This document shows, one piece after another, positions 58,200-64,000 of a stretch of DNA of 64,000 bases (position 1 is its first letter; each line of letters starts with the position of its first letter). A model generated the notes under the pieces. It searched no databases. It was not told where the DNA came from and worked only from the letters and a program-made list of their open reading frames with translations. Source of the stretch: an uncultured Elusimicrobiales bacterium (GTDB lineage Bacteria > Elusimicrobiota > Elusimicrobia > Elusimicrobiales > Elusimicrobiaceae); contig CALVGG010000002.1 in the NCBI GenBank assembly GCA_944327085.1, positions 248,001-312,000 on the forward strand. The letters run 5' to 3'. The position numbers and the translations under genes are program-made.

Positions 58200-60290
58200 T
58201 TATTTGTCTTTATTTAATTTAGTCTTTGGAAAGTAATGATACAGAATGGTTTTGTAATCTTGCCCGGCTTCCGCCCGGCCGGCCGCGCCCGTTTGGCAAA
58301 AGCCCACCCCGTGGCCCCAGCCGCCGCCGTAAAACACAAAGTTTTTCAGCTTTTTATTTTCGTAATTGGGCTGAACGATAAAATAACTGCTTCTAAGCAT
58401 ACCGGGGCCTAAATTGCCGCGGATGACGTTTTCTTTATTTAAAATCACACTGCCCTTGGTGCCTTTTACCTGCACGCGGTTTACGTAACCGGAGCGCCCG
58501 CGCCGAAGCGGAATAATGGCGGTAATGCGGCCGATGTCTTTGCGGCGTTTGCGGCGGATGACTTGGCGCAGGTCTTCTTCTTCCACCACGCGGGTCCAGC
58601 GGTAGGCCGCCCGGCTGACGTGCTTGTCATAGCGGCTGTAAGCGTCGTGCGCGTATTGCAGCAAATCTTTAAAATGATAGGGCTGCAGGGTATTAAAATC
58701 AAAGTCTTTATAGTCAGAAACCGGGTGCAGGTAGGCGTGTTCAAACCAGCCAGCGTCTTTGGCGCTTTGCGTAATGCCGCCGCAATTGGCCGAAAATACC
58801 GCTTCTATGGGTTTTTTGTTATAAACCATAATCTCACCCATGGTGGACTCTACCGACGCGTTTCCGCGTTCGCTCTCCGCGCTTACACCTTTATACACCT
58901 GGCAGTTTTGCGTATCGCATAAATCATAGCCGTAGGCGCGGTGTTTGCCTTTGTGTTTTAAGGCATAGGTGCGGGCCAGCACCGCCTGCGCGCGCAGGGC
59001 GTTGATGGGGAAGGGAATGGGCATTTCGGACGAGATGACCCCTTCCAAATATTCTTCCAGCATCAGCACGTTGACGGGTACCAGCGTGTTTAAAGCCGTG
59101 TTGTGCAAAATTTCCAAATCCCCGCGAAATTCCTTATCGTCCACGCTGGCCCAGGTCATACCGGCGCCGCTCATTAAGGCGCGCACGATAATGGTGGGGG
59201 CGTCCTCGCCGGAGGGTACGTCCACCGTTATGCGTATGCCTTTTTTAAAGGGATATTTTTTGCCTTTGGGGGATATTAAAAAGGCTTTGCCGTTTTTTAA
59301 CTCGGCGGTCCATTCTTCCTTGGCTTTGCCGCGCACCAGCTTTTTGCCGCTTGGCAGTTCCTTTACCGTAAAATTGTGGGAGGGGGAAAACTTAACCGTT
59401 TTGCGCGCACTGGGCCGCCCGCTGGAGCGGGTACCCAGGCCGATGCGTATTTCCTGCGCATCCTGCGGGGGGATTAAAAATTTTTTTACAAAAGTGTGTG
59501 TGCTTAGTTTTTTGCTGGCAGTCAGTTCTTTTTCCGTTTTGGTCAGGCGGGGGCGCAAATCCGCCATGGCTTTGTTTACGGAAGGCAAGTTCTTTTCTAA
59601 GGAATAAATCATACGGTACTGGCGGTAGGCTTCGTTATAGTCTTTCAGCTTGGCTAAAGCGGCGGCATAATGTTCTTTGGCTTCCAGGGCTTGGTGGTCA
59701 TAGGTAGACGCTTTTTTAAAATATTTGGCCGCCTGGGCATAATTTTTTTGTTTTTCATACAAAAGGCCCAGTAAATAGTTGGATAGCGCCTGATGATTTT
59801 TGCCTTTGGCGGCCGTTTGCAAATTGTAAATGGCCAGTTTGTCTTCCCCCATGCCCATTTGGGCGCGGGCCAGGTTGATGTATAAAAACTCCGCCCGCCC
59901 GGGCTGGGCTACCAGTAAAGAAAGCAGCATTTCCGCGGCGGAGTATTGGCCGTCGGCCAGGTAGGCCTCGGCCATAAATTCGGTTATGGTGTCGTCGTTA
60001 GGGTAGTATTTGTGGGCAGCGCTCATAATGTCCACTGCCTGCTTGGGGGAGCCTTGCTCCATGGCAATAAAGGCGGCGTTTAAAAAAGCGTCTTTATTGT
60101 GGGTATCTTTGGAAATTTGCAAATATTTTTTTAAGCTTTCCTGCGGCTGGTAAGCAAAATACAAATCCGCCGCTTGCTGCAGTTGTTCGGTTACGGTGGG
60201 GGTGGCAGGATTCTCGGCGGCTAACAGCCGGGGCGCCGCCAGCAACATCAACATACCGCATAAAACAATTTGTTTAACACGTAAAGCCAT
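58200..60290 (-). CDS. TPR-containing SpoIID/LytB-domain protein
   Basis: The 696-residue protein has a signal peptide (VKQIVLCGMLMLLAAPRLLA) and TPR-like repeats over about residues 40-260 (DAFLNAAFIAMEQGSPKQAVDIMSAAHKYYPND, ALSNYLLGLLYEKQKNYAQAAKYFKKA). A SpoIID/LytB domain fills the C-terminal half. LEEYLEGVISSEMPIPFPINALRAQAVLARTYAL carries the Glu expected to be catalytic in SpoIID lytic transglycosylases. VFSANCGGITQSA and GGGWGHGVGFCQTGAAGRAEAG complete the domain. It probably cleaves denuded peptidoglycan in the periplasm. The ATG at 60290 has GGGGCGG upstream and is preferred to a longer frame overlapping lipA. Confidence 0.88.
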   Translation of the reverse strand: MALRVKQIVLCGMLMLLAAPRLLAAENPATPTVTEQLQQAADLYFAYQPQESLKKYLQISKDTHNKDAFLNAAFIAMEQGSPKQAVDIMSAAHKYYPNDDTITEFMAEAYLADGQYSAAEMLLSLLVAQPGRAEFLYINLARAQMGMGEDKLAIYNLQTAAKGKNHQALSNYLLGLLYEKQKNYAQAAKYFKKASTYDHQALEAKEHYAAALAKLKDYNEAYRQYRMIYSLEKNLPSVNKAMADLRPRLTKTEKELTASKKLSTHTFVKKFLIPPQDAQEIRIGLGTRSSGRPSARKTVKFSPSHNFTVKELPSGKKLVRGKAKEEWTAELKNGKAFLISPKGKKYPFKKGIRITVDVPSGEDAPTIIVRALMSGAGMTWASVDDKEFRGDLEILHNTALNTLVPVNVLMLEEYLEGVISSEMPIPFPINALRAQAVLARTYALKHKGKHRAYGYDLCDTQNCQVYKGVSAESERGNASVESTMGEIMVYNKKPIEAVFSANCGGITQSAKDAGWFEHAYLHPVSDYKDFDFNTLQPYHFKDLLQYAHDAYSRYDKHVSRAAYRWTRVVEEEDLRQVIRRKRRKDIGRITAIIPLRRGRSGYVNRVQVKGTKGSVILNKENVIRGNLGPGMLRSSYFIVQPNYENKKLKNFVFYGGGWGHGVGFCQTGAAGRAEAGQDYKTILYHYFPKTKLNKDK

Positions 60291-60319
60291 ACCCGCCCCA
60301 TAAATGAAATTTTGTAATA

Positions 60320-60325
60320 TATAAT
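60320..60325 (+). promoter_or_regulatory. -10 box (TATAAT) for lipA
   Basis: TATAAT lies 28 bases before the lipA ATG; a second candidate, TATATT (60338-60343), lies 10 bases before it. Neither leader has a ribosome-binding site. Confidence 0.4.
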
Positions 60326-60353
60326 ATCTTACTTTTTTATATTTTACTAAACT

Positions 60354-61247
60354 ATGACGCAACAACTGCCACAATGGTTAAAAGATTTAGTAGGTAAAAA
60401 TAAAGCCGCCCTGCGCACGCAGACGGCTTTAAATGCCCAGCATGCGCTGGATACGGGCTCCCTGCATACCGTATGCGTGGAAGCCAAATGCCCCAACCGG
60501 GGGGAATGTTTTAACTGCGGGGATGCTACCTTTATGATTCTGGGGGACACCTGCACCCGCAACTGCCGCTTTTGCGCCGTGCATAAAGGCCGCCCCGCCG
60601 CGGTGGACGTGGGGGAAGCCCGGCGCATTGCCCAAACGGTGAAAGACTGGCATTTGCGCTATGTGGTGCTTACCTCACCCACCCGTGATGACTTGGCAGA
60701 CGGCGGCGCCGGCCATTTTGCCGCCGTTATACGTGCCATAACCTCCCTAAACCCCGGCGTATTGTGCGAGCCGCTCATCCCGGATTTTAAAGCCAACCCG
60801 GCCGATATTCAAACCGTGTTGGACGCAAAACCCGCCGTGCTGGCACATAATATAGAAACGGTGGAGGCACTTTCTAAACAAATACGCGGGGGGGCGGAAT
60901 ACCGCCGTTCTTTAAAAGTATTGGAAACGGCTAAAAAGCTGGCCCCGGCCGTATTAACCAAAAGCGGCATTATGGTAGGCCTGGGGGAAACGGACGAACA
61001 AATAAAAACCACCCTGCAAGATTTAAGAACAGCCGGGGTGGATTTGCTGACGATCGGCCAGTATTTAAGCCCGTCTTCTTCCCATCACCCGGTGGAAAGA
61101 TACCCCTTGCCGGCCGAGTACCAAGCCTGGGAAGATTATGCCCTTTCCATTGGCTTTAAAGGCGCGGCCTGCGGCCCCTTGGTGCGCAGCAGCTACCGGG
61201 CGGGCGCTTTGTACAGCCGTGCAACGGGGCGTTTAAACGCCAAATAG
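60354..61247 (+). CDS. lipA: Lipoyl synthase
   Basis: The 297-residue radical SAM enzyme inserts sulfur into octanoyl groups on 2-oxoacid dehydrogenases and the glycine cleavage system. The auxiliary [4Fe-4S] cluster cysteines are in CVEAKCPNRGEC and the SAM cluster in CTRNCRFC. VVLTSPTRDDLADGGAGHF and SGIMVGLGETDEQI follow. The terminal RSSYRAG supplies the serine ligand. The first two codons overlap the region divergent to the SpoIID gene. Confidence 0.96.
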   Translation: MTQQLPQWLKDLVGKNKAALRTQTALNAQHALDTGSLHTVCVEAKCPNRGECFNCGDATFMILGDTCTRNCRFCAVHKGRPAAVDVGEARRIAQTVKDWHLRYVVLTSPTRDDLADGGAGHFAAVIRAITSLNPGVLCEPLIPDFKANPADIQTVLDAKPAVLAHNIETVEALSKQIRGGAEYRRSLKVLETAKKLAPAVLTKSGIMVGLGETDEQIKTTLQDLRTAGVDLLTIGQYLSPSSSHHPVERYPLPAEYQAWEDYALSIGFKGAACGPLVRSSYRAGALYSRATGRLNAK

Positions 61248-61249
61248 TA

Positions 61250-61255
61250 TATAAT
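61250..61255 (+). promoter_or_regulatory. -10 box (TATAAT) of the small lipoprotein gene
   Basis: TATAAT, just beyond the lipA stop, ends eight bases before the ATG at 61264 with no ribosome-binding site. Confidence 0.5.
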
Positions 61256-61263
61256 ATATAAAT

Positions 61264-61632
61264 ATGAAAAGAGTGTTTTTTATGCTTTTTGCTGCGGGCT
61301 TAACGGCTGCCTGTGCCGGAACCCCGCCCCAGTGGTGGAACCCAAGCGGAACTTATGGTAATGAAAGTGCTTCCGCCATGCCTGCCGCCGGCCAAACACA
61401 GCCCACGGCGCGCCCTGTAACTGCCCAGGAAACACCCGTGGTGCAGGAAGAAAATATAGCTTCCGTCATGCCGGATGATTCTTACGAAGAAATGATTTTA
61501 ACCCCCATGCAAGACGAAGAAACCGAAGAACCCGCCCAGGGGGAAGCCGCTTCTCAAAACACAATGGATATTACTCCGTCTGCGCCGGATGCTTCCAGCA
61601 CTTTGCCGGTACCCAGCGTGCTGCTGGAGTAA
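61264..61632 (+). CDS. Small low-complexity lipoprotein, function unknown
   Basis: The 122-residue protein begins MKRVFFMLFAAGLTAACAGTPP, a lipoprotein signal with lipobox LTAAC. The mature part is short, acidic and rich in Pro, Ala, Glu, Thr and Gln, without predicted folded domain (PQWWNPSGTYGNESASA near the start). It resembles a disordered periplasmic or surface tether. I cannot assign a family. Confidence 0.75.
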   Translation: MKRVFFMLFAAGLTAACAGTPPQWWNPSGTYGNESASAMPAAGQTQPTARPVTAQETPVVQEENIASVMPDDSYEEMILTPMQDEETEEPAQGEAASQNTMDITPSAPDASSTLPVPSVLLE

Positions 61633-61657
61633 AAACAATTATTTTTAACCCAAAAAG

Positions 61658-61689
61658 GAACCCCCCGGTTTAACTAAACCGAGGGGTTC
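61658..61689 (-). terminator. Strong intrinsic terminator closing the candidate non-coding RNA
   Basis: The arms of an imperfect 14-bp stem (GAACCCC and GGGGTTC at the base, GGTTTA and TAAACC at the top) carry one mismatch. On the minus strand CTTTTTGG follows. It can also terminate the lipoprotein gene from the other side. Confidence 0.82.
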
Positions 61690-62170
61690 ATTTTGACGTC
61701 TCCATTATTACCTTCCTTCATTAGTCAGCGCCTCTTAAACGCAAGGACTTACTGTTACCCATTTTGCCGCCGTAGGCCGAACCAATACATCAACCCAACG
61801 CCCGGCAAACAACCGTCAACCGCTTTACTACCGGTGCCGCCTACTTCACGGTGCAGCGTATGTAACCCACCGCTCCTTCGGCTGAGCACGGATACAACCC
61901 ACTTCATCCGTTACGTATTTCAAGCTCCCGTTCACCCGGTACGGACGGCCGCCCGGCGGGCACAACGTCAAACAACCATTATCAATAACAGCCTGTGTTC
62001 CACTTCTATCCGCTGCCGGCTTACCCGACACCGAACCCAACCACACACACTGCCATAACAACTGCTCTACGCCGCTTGAAATGCGTTCCGTACAGCCAAG
62101 CACTTCACAGTTTTCTCGCATTCCGCTGGTAACAACCTTACGCCCAAGGACGCCTTGGGCTTTACTTCAT
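61658..62170 (-). ncRNA. Candidate structured non-coding RNA of about 510 bases, unassigned family
   Basis: This 500-base block lacks any convincing protein-coding frame but has a sigma-70-type promoter upstream on the minus strand and an intrinsic terminator at its end. Read on the minus strand it is dense in complementary segments. GCCCAAGG-CGT-CCTTGGGC is near the 5' end, GAATGCG pairs with CGCATTTC, ACGGAT with ATCCGT inside GTAAC/GTTAC, and GTAGGC pairs over distance with GCCTAC. I tested it by eye against RNase P RNA, tmRNA, 4.5S/SRP RNA, 6S RNA and group I/II introns and found none of their conserved cores. It may be a novel or strongly diverged RNA. Confidence 0.5.
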
Positions 62171-62176
62171 ACTTAC

Positions 62177-62204
62177 AGTATAAGCACAAAAGGGGAAAAA
62201 TCAA
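62177..62204 (-). promoter_or_regulatory. Promoter of the candidate non-coding RNA
   Basis: The minus strand has TTGATT (62199-62204), a 16-base spacer and TATACT (62177-62182). A start near 62170 leads into the structured region. Confidence 0.55.
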
Positions 62205-62249
62205 GGGGTGTTTTGCCCGTCGGCGTGTGTATTTTTGGGGAAAATAAAC

Positions 62250-62276
62250 ATAAAAAACCCGGCTGTTTGCCGGGTG
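62250..62276 (-). terminator. Intrinsic terminator after the exported hypothetical gene
   Basis: ACCCGGC and GCCGGGT form a stem with a five-base loop; six T residues follow on the minus strand. Confidence 0.83.
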
Positions 62277-62291
62277 TGGAAAGCTTTGTGT

Positions 62292-62900
62292 TTACCAAAG
62301 CCGGTAAGAGCGGCCTTTAAGGGCTTGGCGATCAAATTGCGGGTCCGAGTAGATAAATTCCACCGTTTTGGTTTTGGGATTTACAATCAAATACATAGAA
62401 ATTTGGTATTGGGATTGCGGGTTTACCAGGTGGAAGAATACGGTGCCGTTTTCATAATGCAGGGCTTCCTGCGGAAGATAGCGGGAGTTTAAATCTTTCA
62501 CTGTATGGGAAGAAGTAAAAAAATGATATAAATATTCAAAATCTTCTTCTTTTAAATTGGGGCCCAAATCCGCCGCGAATTGTACCGTAAACACATACCC
62601 TTTAAATACCGGGTTTTTGGATAGGGCGTCATTCAACTGCCGTGCACGGTGCAGAAACAACTCCGCCTGGGGGGAAATGGACACCTGCTTTTGCAGCTTG
62701 CGGTATACTTCGGCAAAAGTGGGGCGTTTGTTTTGCGTTTTAAAGACGGATTTTATTTTATACATCAAATCCGCGGTTTGGGTTTCCTCTATAATGGACT
62801 GTGCCCACGGAAACCAGGTAATTTCTTCCTCTGCGGCTTGCAGGCCGGCCGGGAAAATAAGTGCCAAAACTGGCAAAATAAATATAAGAATATGTTTCAT
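62292..62900 (-). CDS. Exported protein of unknown function
   Basis: The 202-residue protein starts MKHILIFILPVLALIFPAGLQA, a signal peptide cleaved after LQA. The mature protein is mixed alpha/beta without a motif I recognise; it contains LFLHRARQLNDALSKNPVFKGYVF and a strand-rich end (TVFFHLVNPQSQYQISMYLIVNPKTKTVEFIY). It is likely periplasmic. The ATG at 62900 is chosen; an upstream frame would start inside the promoter. It is a single-gene unit with its own terminator. Confidence 0.8.
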   Translation of the reverse strand: MKHILIFILPVLALIFPAGLQAAEEEITWFPWAQSIIEETQTADLMYKIKSVFKTQNKRPTFAEVYRKLQKQVSISPQAELFLHRARQLNDALSKNPVFKGYVFTVQFAADLGPNLKEEDFEYLYHFFTSSHTVKDLNSRYLPQEALHYENGTVFFHLVNPQSQYQISMYLIVNPKTKTVEFIYSDPQFDRQALKGRSYRLW

Positions 62901-62908
62901 ATTAGTGT

Positions 62909-62914
62909 AATATG
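62909..62914 (-). promoter_or_regulatory. -10 box (CATATT) of the exported hypothetical gene
   Basis: CATATT on the minus strand ends eight bases before the ATG, with no ribosome-binding site. Confidence 0.38.
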
Positions 62915-63016
62915 AATACATTATAAAAACTTTAGCTTTCCGACGACAGGGCCCTTAGACCCACTATCCAAATGGGCCTTTTGGCACCGTTTATTGTTTA
63001 CTTTTTGTATACGGCA

Positions 63017-63049
63017 ATAAAAAACCCGCCCGTTTGCATGCGGGCGGGT
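63017..63049 (-). terminator. Intrinsic terminator after glyS
   Basis: ACCCGCCCG (63024-63032) and CGGGCGGGT (63041-63049) form a nine-bp stem followed on the minus strand by a T-run. Confidence 0.86.
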
Positions 63050-63068
63050 ATCAGTACGGCAATTTGTT

Positions 63069-64000
63069 TTACAGCTTGGTAATGTCTGCCACGGTTTGTG
63101 TTAAATAACGCCGCACCCGCGCCAGCAAAGCCAGGCGGTTGTTGCGCACGGCCGGTTCCGGGGCGTTTACCATTACGTCCGTAAAGAAGCGTTCCAAAGG
63201 TTCTTTAAACGAAGCGTAGGTTTTTAAAACAGCCAGGTAATCATCGGCCGTTTTGGCGGTGTTTACACGGCAGCCTAAAGAAGAATCCACCTGATGAATT
63301 TGGTTGTATAATTCTTTTTCGGCCGGTAAATCCAGCAGGTTTTCGCTTACGTTTTCGTTCACTTCACCCGCTTTTTTAAGGATGTTGCATACGCGTTTGG
63401 CCGGTTCCAATACGGAGATAAAATCTTCCCCGTTTTTAACCGTTTCCAACGCGCTTACCAAGGCTTCCACCTGCGGCAGGGGCATTTCGTACCAGTTGGT
63501 TACCGCGTTAATTACGCCCGGGGTATGCCCGCGCTGTTCCAATACCAAAGCCAAACGCTGGAACAGGAAACCCGGCAGTTGGGCAAGGCCTTTATCCGGC
63601 GTGCCCTGCGGGTATTCTTTGGCGGAGGCTTCCACCAGTTCCTTAACGCTTACGTTAAGGCCTTTTTCCAGCAAAATGCGCACCACGGCAAACGCCTGGC
63701 GGCGCAGGGCAAAGGGGTCTTCGCTTCCGCTGGGAATTTGGCCTATTAAAAAGTTACCGCATAAGGTATCCATTTTGCCGGCCAGGGCCACCAGGTTGCC
63801 TTCCAGCGTGGAGGGCAATGCAGAGGTGGAGGTTAAGGGCAAATAAAAGTCCCGCATGGCGGCCGCTTCTTGCGTTTTGCCTTCCAGGGCGGCGTATTCT
63901 CCACCCATATAACCCTGCAATTCCGGGAATTCATACACCACGTGGCTGGTTAAATCCGCATAGGCGTGCAAGGCGGCATACTGTACCACCGGGCGCAAAG
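63069..64000 (-). CDS. glyS: Glycyl-tRNA synthetase beta subunit, N-terminus beyond window edge
   Basis: The visible C-terminal part (about 310 residues) matches GlyS: FPELQGYMGGEYA, LAGKMDTLCGNFLIGQIPSGSEDPFALRRQA and the C-terminal FFTDVMVNAPEPAVRNNRLALLARVRRY. The beta subunit binds tRNA-Gly and partners with the catalytic alpha subunit GlyQ, which should lie to the right of the window. It is a class II synthetase of the alpha2beta2 type. Confidence 0.95.
   Translation of the reverse strand, partial: LRPVVQYAALHAYADLTSHVVYEFPELQGYMGGEYAALEGKTQEAAAMRDFYLPLTSTSALPSTLEGNLVALAGKMDTLCGNFLIGQIPSGSEDPFALRRQAFAVVRILLEKGLNVSVKELVEASAKEYPQGTPDKGLAQLPGFLFQRLALVLEQRGHTPGVINAVTNWYEMPLPQVEALVSALETVKNGEDFISVLEPAKRVCNILKKAGEVNENVSENLLDLPAEKELYNQIHQVDSSLGCRVNTAKTADDYLAVLKTYASFKEPLERFFTDVMVNAPEPAVRNNRLALLARVRRYLTQTVADITKL

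Noticed and set aside
61846-62121. Reading frames of 91 codons (minus) and 121 codons (plus, 61693-62058) in the gene-free block
   Set aside because: Neither has a start signal or a recognisable domain. Both are unlike the codon use of neighbours, and they lie over dense complementary segments better explained as RNA structure.
61658-62170. RNase P RNA or tmRNA assignment for the candidate RNA
   Set aside because: The RNase P GGAAAGUCC core and the tmRNA T-loop with CCA end were looked for on both strands and not found.
62935-62990. Possible small RNA hairpin GGGCCC/GGGCC between the exported protein and glyS
   Set aside because: The pairing is short and imperfect, with no promoter or terminator assigned to it.
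1-64000. CRISPR arrays, insertion sequences, prophage integrase or transposase genes
   Set aside because: No regularly spaced short repeats, no transposase or integrase motifs and no terminal inverted repeats of IS type were seen.

Overview
The window looks like chromosomal DNA from a Gram-negative-type bacterium, most probably of the phylum Elusimicrobiota. The evidence is the two dispersed type IV pilin-like genes with the leader GFTLIELLVVVLIIGILA, a diderm gene set (RseP, a beta-barrel protein, lipoproteins, O-antigen-type genes), lysine/alanine-rich tails on IF-2 and S2, and the overall gene order. This assignment is inferred from style and synteny, not from a database search.

Positions 1-10000 hold the rimP-nusA-infB operon (minus strand), cut by a DUF190 gene and an antisense pilin gene before it resumes as rbfA-nrnA-truB. 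Upstream lies a TetR-regulated pair of small multidrug resistance (SMR) subunits, then a GNAT acetyltransferase with a beta-barrel outer-membrane protein. Positions 10000-19300 (minus) carry proS, ispG, rseP, dxr, cdsA, uppS and frr, the second half of the widely conserved rpsB-tsf-pyrH-frr-uppS-cdsA-dxr-rseP string. That string is interrupted by a GNAT gene, an AlkD-like gene and a second, frameshifted pilin gene.

Positions 19381-36327 (plus) are a 14-gene surface-glycan locus. It starts with the CDP-3,6-dideoxyhexose genes rfbF-rfbG-rfbH and two NAD(P)-dependent reductases. It continues with an unusual run: an AroB-like sugar-phosphate cyclase, an FGGY kinase, a NeuB/SAF aldolase and a TPP enzyme. 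Glycosyltransferases and a GtrA/GtrB/membrane-transferase trio follow. The locus separates frr from pyrH-tsf-rpsB, which reappear at 38378-41253 on the minus strand after two more envelope genes.

Positions 41400-50000 hold a surface-repeat protein, an NAD synthetase with a decayed glutaminase domain, a MATE exporter, the yceD-rpmF-plsX-fabG-acpP-rnc cluster and an ankyrin protein. Positions 50000-64000 hold asnS, tRNA-Ala(CGC) followed by a tandem repeat, hisS-aspS, two related coiled-coil repeat proteins, a TPR-SpoIID protein, lipA, a lipoprotein, a gene-free block that looks like a structured non-coding RNA with its own promoter and terminator, an exported protein and the end of glyS.

Two genome-wide habits show in the promoters. 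The extended -10 element TGCTA(A/T/G)AAT recurs, and many transcription units have the -10 box only 6-10 bases before the start codon with no Shine-Dalgarno sequence, which suggests leaderless mRNAs.
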